Source of the DNA: DALYDP01 sp964541635
GTDB taxonomy: Bacteria > Patescibacteriota > Gracilibacteria > Peribacterales > Peribacteraceae
Length of the DNA stretch: 40,386 bases
Direction: 5' to 3'
Assembly (NCBI GenBank): GCA_964541635.1
Contig: CAZIQM010000004.1
Span: 1-40,386, forward strand
A model generated the notes under the pieces. That model searched no databases. It was given only the letters and a program-made list of their open reading frames with translations, and was not told the origin of the DNA. Both the position numbers and the translations under genes were made by a program. Of this stretch, positions 7,956 through 16,377 are shown piece after piece; the stretch's first letter is position 1, and each line of letters opens with the position of its first letter.

Positions 7956-9068
7956 TTACGCCGAAGCGTAGACGGCCTCGATATCCGCGATCCGACGGTC
8001 GACGTCGTGGGCCTCCGCCCAGGTCCTGCAAGCCGAGCGTTCGATGCGCCCGTCCAGCAGCACGTCCTCCATGCGCGCGGCGATCGCGTCGGCGTCCTCG
8101 GGGTCGCAGACGTAGCCGCTCACGCCGTCGTTGATCGCTTCCGGGCAGCCGCCGGTCGTGCCGCCGATGCACGGCGTGCCGCGTGCGTTCGCCTCGACGA
8201 ACACGAGGCCGAAGCCTTCGAAGTAGTCGTCTTCCTGCAGCGAGGGGAGGAGGAACAGGTCGGCTTCCCTGTACGCGGCGTCCAGCTCGGCGTCGGAGAT
8301 TTTCCCGCGGAACCGGACGACGTCCGTGAGTCCCGACGTCTCGATCTCTTTCTTTAATTCGCGCGTGAACGGGGCGTCGATCGCGTCGTCGCCCACGATG
8401 TCGTAGCGCAGCGCGACCGGGTGTTTTTCCAGGAATTTCTTGATCGCCCGAACCGATTGCAGGTAGCCCTTTTTCCGCTTCACGCCGCTGACGCTCATGA
8501 CGACGAACGGTTCGCCGCCGCGCGTCGCCGCGTCCGCCGCGATGCCCCGCATCTCGATCGCGTTCGGCACTACCGTGACGCGCGCCGCGACGTCGGCCAG
8601 GTCCGGGATGCGTTTCCCGAGGTACCCTTTCGTGAACCCGCTCACCGCGATCACGCCGTCCATGCGCCGGTAGTACGACCGCGCGAGGCGCGCGGTTTTG
8701 AATCCCATGAGCAGCGGCACGACGCTGTAGGTGCCGTGGATGGTGAGGATTTCCTTCCACGCGTGCTGGCGCATGAACGGGAACATCAACGCGTACGGTT
8801 CGGCGACGACGTGGACGACGTCGGGGTCGATCTTCTTGAGGAGCCGCGCGACCTTCGCGCCGTGGAGCGCGCACAACACGGCGCTGCCCAGGTAGCTCGT
8901 GGCGGGCCGCAGCACGGGGTACTCCGCGCACCAGTCCGCGCCGGAGCGGTGGGCCGTGAGGCAATGAAGCTCGTGGCCGCGGCGCGCGAGCGCGCGACCG
9001 AGGTCGAGCGCGTACCTGCTCCAGCCGCTGGTGCCGCCCAGGTCGGGCGCCAGGAGGACGATCCGCAT
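7956..9068 (-). CDS. Glycosyltransferase family 4
   Basis: GT-B-fold glycosyltransferase of 370 residues. The acceptor half starts MRIVLLAPDLGGTSGWSRYA with a loop rich in glycine and serine. The middle has VVPNAIEMRG, a typical inter-domain strand. The donor half has VSGVKRKKGYLQSVRA and EGFGLVFVEANARGTPCIGG, the E-x7-E site that holds the nucleotide-sugar. Transcription probably starts on the ATG, since TATGCT ends exactly six bases before it. It is expected to work at the cytoplasmic membrane face on the lipid-linked repeat unit. The donor sugar is unknown. Confidence 0.93.
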   Translation of the reverse strand: MRIVLLAPDLGGTSGWSRYALDLGRALARRGHELHCLTAHRSGADWCAEYPVLRPATSYLGSAVLCALHGAKVARLLKKIDPDVVHVVAEPYALMFPFMRQHAWKEILTIHGTYSVVPLLMGFKTARLARSYYRRMDGVIAVSGFTKGYLGKRIPDLADVAARVTVVPNAIEMRGIAADAATRGGEPFVVMSVSGVKRKKGYLQSVRAIKKFLEKHPVALRYDIVGDDAIDAPFTRELKKEIETSGLTDVVRFRGKISDAELDAAYREADLFLLPSLQEDDYFEGFGLVFVEANARGTPCIGGTTGGCPEAINDGVSGYVCDPEDADAIAARMEDVLLDGRIERSACRTWAEAHDVDRRIADIEAVYASA

Positions 9069-9074
9069 GGATCG

Positions 9075-9080
9075 AGCATA
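9075..9080 (-). promoter_or_regulatory. -10 box, leaderless spacing, for the GT4 gene
   Basis: TATGCT on the minus strand, then CGATCC, then the ATG at 9068: a six-base spacer that places the expected transcription start on the A of the start codon. Confidence 0.6.
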
Positions 9081-9089
9081 GCAGGCCCG

Positions 9090-9719
9090 TCAGCCGCCGT
9101 GCTTCCGCGCGACGCAGAGGACGTTGCAGTATACGATCCCCGCCGGGCATAGGCCGTGGAGGGTGCGAAAAACGCGTTCAACCCAGGGCTTGAGTGCCTG
9201 GTTCAGCCGGGAATGCTTCGTGTACGGACTGAAGAATCGCTGCTTGACCGTTTCGCCGCATACCGCGAAGAAGCCCCCGTACTTCGAGCACACTTCAACG
9301 GTCAAACCGGCGCTTTCCATGAGCGATCGCATGCCCTCTTCCGTGTAGCGAAAGTAATCGTGCGGGTGGGCATGGTACGGAGTAAGGAAAGGCGCGGTGA
9401 TGATGCACGTGCCGCCTGGTCGGAGTACCCGAGACATCTCCTTCGCCACGACCCAGGGGCGCGCCACGTGTTCCAAGACTTGGTTGCTCACGACCGTGTC
9501 GTACGACGAGTCGGCCACCGGCGCGGCGTGCGCGTCCCCGACGATCGTCGCGTGCGCCGGGTCTATGTCCATGCCGTCGTAAGACGAACCGTGCCGTAAT
9601 AGGGCGGCTTTGTACTTAGCCGTGCCGCACCCGTAATCGAGCACTGCGCCATGCACGCGATCGAGCACGCACGAGAGGGCTTCCGCGGTCGAATAACACC
9701 GTCTGATCGACGTTTCCAT
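9090..9719 (-). CDS. Class I SAM-dependent methyltransferase
   Basis: Methyltransferase of 209 residues with the Methyltransf_11-like core: motif I VLDYGCGTAKY (26-36), an acidic post-I residue in GMDIDPAHA, and SNQVLEHVARPW followed by the RVLRPGG loop. The HPHDYFRYTEEGM segment is shared with the methyltransferase at 10871-11521, so the two are paralogues that flank a GT4 gene. It probably methylates a sugar or a glycan end; the substrate is not evident. TAGGCT lies six bases before the ATG. Confidence 0.88.
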   Translation of the reverse strand: METSIRRCYSTAEALSCVLDRVHGAVLDYGCGTAKYKAALLRHGSSYDGMDIDPAHATIVGDAHAAPVADSSYDTVVSNQVLEHVARPWVVAKEMSRVLRPGGTCIITAPFLTPYHAHPHDYFRYTEEGMRSLMESAGLTVEVCSKYGGFFAVCGETVKQRFFSPYTKHSRLNQALKPWVERVFRTLHGLCPAGIVYCNVLCVARKHGG

Positions 9720-9725
9720 GGGGCC

Positions 9726-9731
9726 AGCCTA
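9726..9731 (-). promoter_or_regulatory. -10 box, leaderless spacing, for the methyltransferase
   Basis: TAGGCT on the minus strand, then GGCCCC, then the ATG at 9719. The box overlaps the last codon region of the upstream GT4 gene (stop at 9729), so it is an internal promoter of the run. Confidence 0.55.
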
Positions 9732-10874
9732 CACCATCCCTTTTCCTTTCGCCGAAGAATAGACGCGCTCCATGTCGTCCGCCATCCGGCCTATGCTGAA
9801 CGCGCTTTCCGCGCGCGACCTGCCCGCGCGGCCGACGTCGTCCAAGACGTTGCAGTGCGACGCGCACCATTTCATGCGGTCTTTCCAAGCGCCGATGTCG
9901 AACGGATCGATCGCCCAGCCCGTTGCGCCGTCGACGACCGCTTCGGTCGCGCCGCCGAGCGTCGTCGCCAGGATGGGGCGCGCCATCGCCATCGCTTCGA
10001 GGCACACGGTCGGGAACGGATCGAGGTAGGTCGACGGGACGAGCACAGCGTTGCATGCCGCATAGAGCGACCGCATGCCTGCGGCGTCCTGCCGGGGGAA
10101 TGCCCGGAAACGCGCGGGATCGTCCGGTGCCGAGCCGTCCCCGGCGATCGCCAAGATTGAGCCAGAGGGGAGCGCAGCGAGCGCCGTCGCGAGGCCTTTC
10201 TCGCCCCCGAGTCGGCCGGCGATGAGGAAGACCGTTTTGTCGGCGGGGAGGCCCAGCGTCGCGCGCGCTTCGGCTCGGGGTGACGGCGACCACGCCTCGA
10301 GATCGATACCGTTGCGCACGGTTTGCATCGGCCCCAGGCCGTAGCGTTCGAGGTATGTCCGCAATGCGTCGCTCACCGCGACGAGGGCGCCCGCCGAGCG
10401 GAGGAATCCCCGGATCATGGCGTGGCGGAGGGGGTTGTACGACCAGCGGAAACGCCGCAGTTCCCTGAGCGCAGGGAGCGTTTCGTCGCCGACGACCTTC
10501 CCGTAGCGCACGTGCATCGCGTCGTGGAATGTCACCGTCGCAGGGATGCCCAAAGCGCGTGCACTAGGCAGCCAACGGTAGCCTATTTGGAATGCGGCCG
10601 CGTGCAGGTGAATGGCGTCTGCTGACACGCGGCGGACCACAGAAAGGACTTCCTCGGCGCGACGCCCGGAGAACACACTGCGGTAGTGGGCGAAGCGCAT
10701 GCCTTTCGGTCCGATGCGATGGGCGGTCCACGGTCCGTCCATGCCGTCGGTGGCCGTAAGCAGGTGGACGTCGTGTCCGCGCCTCGCTTGTTCCGTCGCG
10801 AGCTCGCACATGATGCCGCCCGCGCCGCCGAGGGTGGCCGGAGGCATTCCGTCGCACAGGTGCAGGATCTTCAT
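9729..10874 (-). CDS. Glycosyltransferase family 4
   Basis: GT4 enzyme of 381 residues. It begins MKILHLCDGMPPATLGGAGG, with the glycine-rich acceptor loop, and has AGALVAVSDALRTYLERYG and VRNGIDLEAW in the middle. The donor domain shows LIAGRLGGEKGLATALAAL and the PFPTVCLEAMAMARPILAT segment (E-x7-type site). I start it at 10874, where its ATG overlaps the upstream methyltransferase stop (ATGA); a longer frame upstream carries no recognisable sequence. Being coupled to a methyltransferase suggests that the added sugar, or the one before it, is methylated. Donor unknown. Confidence 0.92.
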   Translation of the reverse strand: MKILHLCDGMPPATLGGAGGIMCELATEQARRGHDVHLLTATDGMDGPWTAHRIGPKGMRFAHYRSVFSGRRAEEVLSVVRRVSADAIHLHAAAFQIGYRWLPSARALGIPATVTFHDAMHVRYGKVVGDETLPALRELRRFRWSYNPLRHAMIRGFLRSAGALVAVSDALRTYLERYGLGPMQTVRNGIDLEAWSPSPRAEARATLGLPADKTVFLIAGRLGGEKGLATALAALPSGSILAIAGDGSAPDDPARFRAFPRQDAAGMRSLYAACNAVLVPSTYLDPFPTVCLEAMAMARPILATTLGGATEAVVDGATGWAIDPFDIGAWKDRMKWCASHCNVLDDVGRAGRSRAESAFSIGRMADDMERVYSSAKGKGMV

Positions 10875-11521
10875 GGCTTGGAGGCGATGATGCACCACCC
10901 GATGGCGTGGCGCGCGTATGACGGATGCGACGCCCGCGCGTCGCGCCACATTGCCGCCTTCGACAGCAACGTCGTGACTGGCCATAGAACGAACATCGCC
11001 CAGCGGTTCTCGTATGGCGACCACCGGTTGATGAGCGCGCGGATTCTCATTTGCGCCTGCGTGCCGTGGAACGATCCTCGCTGGTCCGTCGCCTCGAGGC
11101 GCAAACCGTTGTCCGCGCATAGCCTTTCGAGCGCGTACTTCGTGAAGCGGAAGAAATCGTGCGGTTCCTCATGGAGCTCACTCGTTTGCGGGACCGTAAT
11201 GAGGCACTTGCCGCCGGGGCGCAGGACGCGCGCGATTTCGGCCATCGCGATCCACGGATGGGGCACGTGTTCGAGTACCTGTGTGCAGATCACGCCGTCG
11301 ACCGTCGCGTCCGGAAGAGGGATCGCTTCGGCCGAGCCTACGATGTCGGGTCCGAACGACGCCTCTACGTCGAGCGTGCGGTAACTTTTCACCGACGTGC
11401 AAAAACGCTCGTAGCGGCGGAGCTTCCCGCTGCCGATGTCGAGGATGTCGCCGGTGAGCTCGCGCGCGTACCGCTCGATTTGGCGGGCGAGGAGGACGCG
11501 GTCGGGTTGGGAGATGATCAT
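10871..11521 (-). CDS. Class I SAM-dependent methyltransferase
   Basis: Methyltransferase of 216 residues: motif I ILDIGSGK (26-33), TLDVEASFGPDIVGSAEAIPLPD for the acidic motif and the following loop, then TQVLEHVPHPW and RVLRPGGKCLITVP. The EEPHDFFRFTKYALERL segment matches the paralogue at 9090-9719. A short C-terminal hydrophobic stretch (MFVLWPVTTLLS) may touch the membrane. I choose the ATG at 11521; a GTG at 11542 is in frame but overlaps the probable -10 box TACAGT. The stop overlaps the GT4 start as ATGA. Confidence 0.87.
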   Translation of the reverse strand: MIISQPDRVLLARQIERYARELTGDILDIGSGKLRRYERFCTSVKSYRTLDVEASFGPDIVGSAEAIPLPDATVDGVICTQVLEHVPHPWIAMAEIARVLRPGGKCLITVPQTSELHEEPHDFFRFTKYALERLCADNGLRLEATDQRGSFHGTQAQMRIRALINRWSPYENRWAMFVLWPVTTLLSKAAMWRDARASHPSYARHAIGWCIIASKP

Positions 11522-11540
11522 GGGGTGTGCGTACGGGGAC

Positions 11541-11546
11541 ACTGTA
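11541..11546 (-). promoter_or_regulatory. -10 box before the methyltransferase-GT4 pair
   Basis: TACAGT on the minus strand, 19 bases before the ATG at 11521. It is the main reason for rejecting the in-frame GTG at 11542 as the start. Confidence 0.4.
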
Positions 11547-11564
11547 CACGTCCCGCGCTCGCCG

Positions 11565-12845
11565 TCAGCGGCCTGTTTCGGGCTTGCCGTACATTACGAA
11601 CCACCATGCCATCGTCACGGACGTCATGCGGAAAATGCCGCGGCTGAGGACCGCTCCCATCGCGCCGTAGAATGGAACGAGGGCGATGAGGCTCGCGCTG
11701 AACACGGCCGACGAAATCCATTGGGTCCATTGCAGCTGTCGGATCATCTTCTGCGCCTCCATGTATTGGTAGAAGAGCGTGGCGGGCATGAAAATGAGAA
11801 TGAACGCCGAAAGGTTGCTGATGCCTACGATGTCTGAGGCGGCGTATTTCGGGAAAAGGATCGGCAGCGCGAACCACGAGACCGCCCAGTACACCGCGAT
11901 GCCCGCAGCGAAGAGCAGCGTCCCGTACCATACGACCTTCTGGAGCTTCCGGCGCGCGTCCGCCACGTCGTTCATCACCGCTTGCCGGGGGAAGCTCACT
12001 GGCATGAGTTGCTTCACGACCTGTTTCGCCTGTTCCGGCACGAGGATCGCGACCGAGAACGACGCGAGCTGGTCGAGGCCGAAGAAGTGGGAGATGAGCA
12101 GCTTGTCGAGATACGAGGAGAGGTCGTTCGGAAGCGACGCGAAGGTCAGCAGCCACCCGTACCGCACGATTGCTTTCGTGTTCGATCCGTCCGGATCCGA
12201 GGGCGGGGTGGCTTTGCGGCTCATGGCTAGGTACACGAGCGAGGGAATGCTCGTGTTCACGATGTAGATCAGAAGCGACGATTGGTGCAGGAAGACGACC
12301 GCCAGTGACGCGGCGACCATGGCGATGCTCCAGATTAGGTTCGCTTTCAGCGTAAGGTCGAATCGGGATTGTCCGAGCGCGTACGCGCCAAAACGCAGCG
12401 TCGCGATTGGCGGCAGCGGGAAAAGCACCGCGGCTGCCACGAAGAGCGGCCACAGGCTTTCACGCCCGTACATCGAGAGGAACGGGATCGAGCAGAAGAG
12501 GATGGCCGATCCGATGAGCGCGACGCCGAGCTGGATGGCGTGGATGCGCCCGATCGAAAAGCCTTCCTTGCGCGACCACGAACGGGCGACCGCGGTCGAG
12601 AACCCCGGCAGCGCGAGGAGCGCGAGCATGCCTGTCACACTCGCGATGAACTGGTACTCGCCGTACATCTCTTTCGAAAACAGGCGCGCCACCAGATAAC
12701 CCGTCACGATCCCCCGCAGGATCCCGATCGCTTGGCTAGCGAGCACGAGGAACGAATTCTTCGCGAAATAGTGCGCGTCGATCCGGAAGCGTCGGCTGAT
12801 TGCGTTTAGCGCGGGAGAGAGCCAGCGGAAGGAGACGTGTTTCAT
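11565..12845 (-). CDS. wzx: Wzx-like lipid-linked oligosaccharide flippase
   Basis: Polytopic membrane protein of 426 residues, with about 12 hydrophobic segments, of the polysaccharide transport (MOP) superfamily. The N-terminus has the family-like NSFLVLASQAIGILRGIVTGYLVARLF region, followed by LFSKEMYGEYQFIASVTGML. It would turn the undecaprenyl-linked repeat unit to the outer face of the membrane. It is the only MOP-type transporter in the window and no ABC transporter is seen, which supports a Wzx/Wzy-type route. TATACT lies 12 bases before the chosen ATG at 12845; in-frame TTG and GTG codons upstream overlap or crowd that box. Confidence 0.88.
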   Translation of the reverse strand: MKHVSFRWLSPALNAISRRFRIDAHYFAKNSFLVLASQAIGILRGIVTGYLVARLFSKEMYGEYQFIASVTGMLALLALPGFSTAVARSWSRKEGFSIGRIHAIQLGVALIGSAILFCSIPFLSMYGRESLWPLFVAAAVLFPLPPIATLRFGAYALGQSRFDLTLKANLIWSIAMVAASLAVVFLHQSSLLIYIVNTSIPSLVYLAMSRKATPPSDPDGSNTKAIVRYGWLLTFASLPNDLSSYLDKLLISHFFGLDQLASFSVAILVPEQAKQVVKQLMPVSFPRQAVMNDVADARRKLQKVVWYGTLLFAAGIAVYWAVSWFALPILFPKYAASDIVGISNLSAFILIFMPATLFYQYMEAQKMIRQLQWTQWISSAVFSASLIALVPFYGAMGAVLSRGIFRMTSVTMAWWFVMYGKPETGR

Positions 12846-12857
12846 GCGATGCACAGG

Positions 12858-12863
12858 AGTATA
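12858..12863 (-). promoter_or_regulatory. -10 box before the flippase gene
   Basis: TATACT on the minus strand, 12 bases before the ATG at 12845, in the 40-base gap after the amidotransferase gene. Confidence 0.45.
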
Positions 12864-12885
12864 CAACGGAAACGTTGGTTGCGGA

Positions 12886-14700
12886 TTACGCGTCGTACAC
12901 CGCGTCGAACCAGTGGGCGAGCTGGATGAGCGACGAGAGCTCGTGCAGGCGGTACACGCGCCGTTCTTTGTGCTCCGCCACGTGCGTCGCCACGAGGTCG
13001 TGGTCGAAGAATTCGCGGATGCGCGGATGGTCGGGCAGGGCGTCGGCCAGGGGCGCCGCTTCGCGCCGCAGCCACTTGGCGAGCGGGGGATAGAAGCTCG
13101 CTTTCTTCAGGGTGAACAGGTGTTCGGGGAGGATGTTCCGGTACGTGTCCTTCAGGAGGGCTTTCGTGCGGCGCGGCGTGACGTGCCAGCGCGAGGGCGT
13201 GGCGTGCGAGATTGCGTCCACGCGGGGGTCGACGAAGGGGACGCGTCCTTCGAGGCCGTTGCCCATGGTCGTGGCGTCCGCCAGGCGCAGCGATTCGTCG
13301 ACGAGCCACAGGTGCCGGTCGAATTCCATGAAAGCGCGGACGGGATCGGCGATGTCGAGGGCGGCGAACCGCTCGGCGAAGAGGCCGGTCGTGGCCGACG
13401 CGTCGAACCAGTCGCCGCGGACAATGCCGTCGCATTCCGCCGGGCTCCGCGCGAGGAGGCGTTCCGCGAGCGCCGGGCCCGGGTGCATGCGCAGGACGTC
13501 GGCGGGGTGGCCGACGAGGCGTCCCACCATGGCGCGCAGTTCGCGGGGGATGTGTTTCGAGAGTTCGAGGATCCGCGCCACGCGGTAGCGCGGGTACCCG
13601 CCGAAGAGTTCGTCGCCGCCGGCGCCGGAGAGCGCCACGTCCACGTGTTTCTTGGCTTCGCGCGAGAGCACGAACTGCGCGACGGACACGTGGTCCGCGT
13701 TGGGTTGGTCCAGCGCCCGCGCCGTGGCCGCGTAGTGTTCCAGGAAATCCTTCGCCGTGAGCAGCACCTCCGTGTGGACGGTGCCGTAGTGCTTGGCCGT
13801 GAGCGCCGCGAGGTCGGCGTCGGCGTTGAAACGGGCGGCGCCTTCTTCCTCGGTCGCCTCGAAGCGCACGGTGAACGTCCGCACCGGTCCGGTCGCCCGG
13901 TTGCACATGTGGTGCAGGACGATGGACGAGTCCATCCCGCCGCTGAGGAACAATCCCACCGGCTTGTCCGAGACCAAATGGTCGCCGACGACGGAATCCA
14001 TGAGCGTCGGGAAGCGCTCTTTGAATTCATCTTTCGACCCGATGGAGCATTCCTCGACGGGCTGGAAGCGTTCCCGCGATTCAACGCCGTTCTTCCAACG
14101 AAGGATCGTGCCGGGCGGCAGCTGCTCGATGCCGTGGCACATCGTGTCGGACCCCGGGACGTACTGCAGGCGCAGGAACCGCGACATCGACCGCAGGTTG
14201 AGGTCGGGCTTCGAGGGCAGCGCCGCCATGAGCGAGCGCATCTCGGAGGCGAACGCGAGCCGGCCCTTCGGGTATGCGACGAACAGCGGCTTGATGCCCC
14301 CGACGTCGCGGGCGAGGTGCCACGAGTCGTCCCGCGTGTCGTAGATGCCGAACGCGAACATGCCGCGCAGGCGGTGCACGAACGCCATGCCGTGCTTCTC
14401 GTAGAGCTTCAGGACGACTTCCGTGTCCGTGCCCGTGCGGCACCGCAATCCCTCCTGTTCGCGCAGGCGCTTGAAGTTGTAGATCTCCCCGTTGAAGACG
14501 ATGGCGACGGTTTTCTCGTCGTTCCACATCGGCTGGTCGCCCTCCGGACGCGGATCGAGGATCGCGAGGCGGCACTGCCCGAGGGATGCCGAGCGTCCCG
14601 TCCACGTGCCCATGCCGTCCGGCCCCCGGTGCACGAGGGCGTCGGTCATCGCGTCGATGACCTGCCTGTCCGGGCCCGCGAATCCGGCGATGCCGCACAT
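12886..14700 (-). CDS. asnB: Asparagine synthase-like glutamine amidotransferase
   Basis: Two-domain protein of 604 residues. The class II glutaminase domain has the nucleophile C2 (MCGIAG), HRGPDG (24-29) and FNGEIYN (69-75). The synthetase domain has the ATP-binding SGGMDSS (253-259) and SGAGGDELFGGY (358-369). It is ATP- and glutamine-dependent and forms an amide on a carboxylate. In a glycan locus with several uronic-acid genes the likely target is a uronic acid, giving a uronamide (WbpS-type role), rather than free aspartate. The usual ARDRxGxKPL reads ARDVGGIKPL (130-138). TACACT lies eight bases before the ATG. Confidence 0.92.
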   Translation of the reverse strand: MCGIAGFAGPDRQVIDAMTDALVHRGPDGMGTWTGRSASLGQCRLAILDPRPEGDQPMWNDEKTVAIVFNGEIYNFKRLREQEGLRCRTGTDTEVVLKLYEKHGMAFVHRLRGMFAFGIYDTRDDSWHLARDVGGIKPLFVAYPKGRLAFASEMRSLMAALPSKPDLNLRSMSRFLRLQYVPGSDTMCHGIEQLPPGTILRWKNGVESRERFQPVEECSIGSKDEFKERFPTLMDSVVGDHLVSDKPVGLFLSGGMDSSIVLHHMCNRATGPVRTFTVRFEATEEEGAARFNADADLAALTAKHYGTVHTEVLLTAKDFLEHYAATARALDQPNADHVSVAQFVLSREAKKHVDVALSGAGGDELFGGYPRYRVARILELSKHIPRELRAMVGRLVGHPADVLRMHPGPALAERLLARSPAECDGIVRGDWFDASATTGLFAERFAALDIADPVRAFMEFDRHLWLVDESLRLADATTMGNGLEGRVPFVDPRVDAISHATPSRWHVTPRRTKALLKDTYRNILPEHLFTLKKASFYPPLAKWLRREAAPLADALPDHPRIREFFDHDLVATHVAEHKERRVYRLHELSSLIQLAHWFDAVYDA

Positions 14701-14708
14701 ACGCGCGG

Positions 14709-14714
14709 AGTGTA
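14709..14714 (-). promoter_or_regulatory. -10 box before the amidotransferase gene
   Basis: TACACT on the minus strand, eight bases before the ATG at 14700. The spacing is two bases longer than the window's common six. Confidence 0.4.
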
Positions 14715-14728
14715 GCGCACGCTGCGGG

Positions 14729-16360
14729 TTACTGTGTGGAATCGGCCGCGGGCCACGAAATCTTGTATAGCCGGTATTCGGAGGGGTTCCTTGGCGGGCA
14801 TGCGGCGACCGGCGTCAGGCGTAACGCCGCCCGTAGGTCCTCGAAGATGTTGTCGACGCCGTCTTTGTGCTCCGGCAGGAACACGTACCCCACGCCGCGC
14901 GACCGTAGGTACGAAGGCAGTTCTCCGTTTGCCTGTGCGGCAAGAACCCCCGGGTCGAGGATGCCCGCGATGTCCTGCACGCGGCGGTCCGTGAAGTACG
15001 AGAGGCGTCCGTGGTCGCGGGCGGCGATCACGGCGTTGGCGGGGAGGTGTTCGTTGATGCAATCGAACGTTCCCCAGAATGATTCCTGGCGTTCCGGCGA
15101 CGACTGTCCGAAGAGTCCCATGTCCTGCGCCCATGCGGGCGAGCGGGCGAGGTCATAATAGCGGTACCACGAGAGCGCGAGCGTCGCTGCCACAAACGCG
15201 GGCAGCGCATACCGGCGTGCGACCGCGCCGTCCGACGCGCGGACCGCCAGCGCGGCCACCGCCACCAATGCCACGTGCGACGCCGGATTCAGGTATCGTA
15301 GCCCGTGGAAGTCCGGGAAGTACCACTGGTATCCCACGAGCGTGATGCCGAAGAGGAAGGTGTACGCAACAGTCAGCCAGCCGAAAGCCGAGGTGCGATG
15401 GTCCGACAGCACATGCACCGCCCCGAGCAGCCCTAGGAGCGATGCTCCCAGCGACAGCGACCACAGGTCTTCGAGTTGGAACACGTTCCAGGCCACGATG
15501 GCCAGGTACCGTGGCAACGAGAAATGGCCGAAGTCGAAACTATGCTTAGCGAGGGCGATGGACCTGCGGCCGACCTGGTTGTCCGGATGCCACGATCCCG
15601 ATTGGAGCCACTGCCATACGAGGAATGCCGCCGCGCAACAAGCGACCGCGATGGCGACGCCCGCGAGCCACCCGAACACGCGCCCGCGAGACGAGGGTTC
15701 GCGGATCCACCGAATGGCGGCCACGAGTCCCACGGCCGCGATGGCGAAGACAGCGTCGGCCCTGGTCAGGAACGCCGCCCCGAGCAGTACGCCGGTTCCC
15801 AGGCCGTGGAGCATTGGCTTCTTGGCATCGTCCATGCGCAGGAACAGCGCGAACGCGCCGAGTAGCAGCGACGTGAAGAACGCGGTTTCCATCCCGTTGA
15901 GCGCGTTGAAGAATTGCACCGGCATCAGCAGCACGAGAACGAGCGACGTCCACGCGACCGCCGCGTTCTTGGTCCACGAGCGGGCGATGTCGAACGTCAG
16001 CGCCGCGGCAACGCCGCCGAACGCGGTCGAGGCCAGCAGGGTCAGTGTTGCGGCGACATCGCGGCCCGCGAACGCGTGGAAGGCCGCCGTGAGGTACGTC
16101 CACAGCGGGGAGACGCCCGTGGTCGGATGCACTCCGTCGAACGAGAAACCGAGGCCGAGGCCGACGTTGCGTGCGACGCGCATGGTGATGTATGAGTCGT
16201 CGAGTAGCCACGCGCTCATCGAGACCTCCCGCAGTGGCGTCGCGAACACGAACGCCAGTTTTGCGCCCGTCACGCAGAGCAGGATGGTCCAAAAGGCCGT
16301 CGTGAGCGCGGGAGTTTCATCCTGATAGCCGGGAAACAGTCGGCGGAAGAGCGTCAGCAT
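14729..16360 (-). CDS. GT-C-type membrane glycosyltransferase candidate
   Basis: Integral membrane protein of 543 residues with about ten hydrophobic helices. The first external loop carries LLDDSYITMRVARN (DDSYI at 54-58) followed by PTTGVSPLW, the acidic-pair signature of GT-C enzymes that use polyprenyl-phosphate sugars on the outer face. The C-terminal ~100 residues form a soluble domain. The start is set at the ATG at 16360, because TAGGCT lies exactly six bases before it; an in-frame GTG six bases upstream would fall at the edge of the promoter. Could add a branch sugar after flipping; a Wzy-type polymerase is less likely given the DDxY motif. Confidence 0.8.
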   Translation of the reverse strand: MLTLFRRLFPGYQDETPALTTAFWTILLCVTGAKLAFVFATPLREVSMSAWLLDDSYITMRVARNVGLGLGFSFDGVHPTTGVSPLWTYLTAAFHAFAGRDVAATLTLLASTAFGGVAAALTFDIARSWTKNAAVAWTSLVLVLLMPVQFFNALNGMETAFFTSLLLGAFALFLRMDDAKKPMLHGLGTGVLLGAAFLTRADAVFAIAAVGLVAAIRWIREPSSRGRVFGWLAGVAIAVACCAAAFLVWQWLQSGSWHPDNQVGRRSIALAKHSFDFGHFSLPRYLAIVAWNVFQLEDLWSLSLGASLLGLLGAVHVLSDHRTSAFGWLTVAYTFLFGITLVGYQWYFPDFHGLRYLNPASHVALVAVAALAVRASDGAVARRYALPAFVAATLALSWYRYYDLARSPAWAQDMGLFGQSSPERQESFWGTFDCINEHLPANAVIAARDHGRLSYFTDRRVQDIAGILDPGVLAAQANGELPSYLRSRGVGYVFLPEHKDGVDNIFEDLRAALRLTPVAACPPRNPSEYRLYKISWPAADSTQ

Positions 16361-16366
16361 GCGCAC

Positions 16367-16372
16367 AGCCTA
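16367..16372 (-). promoter_or_regulatory. -10 box that decides the GT-C start
   Basis: TAGGCT on the minus strand, then GTGCGC, then the ATG at 16360. The box lies between the stop of the GT2 gene (16378) and the start, so the gene has its own leaderless promoter. Confidence 0.6.
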
Positions 16373-16377
16373 CGCGA

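Noticed and set aside
12844..14715. Open frame of 623 codons antisense to the first amidotransferase
   Set aside because: Shadow of a clear AsnB-like gene; composition follows the reversed codons.
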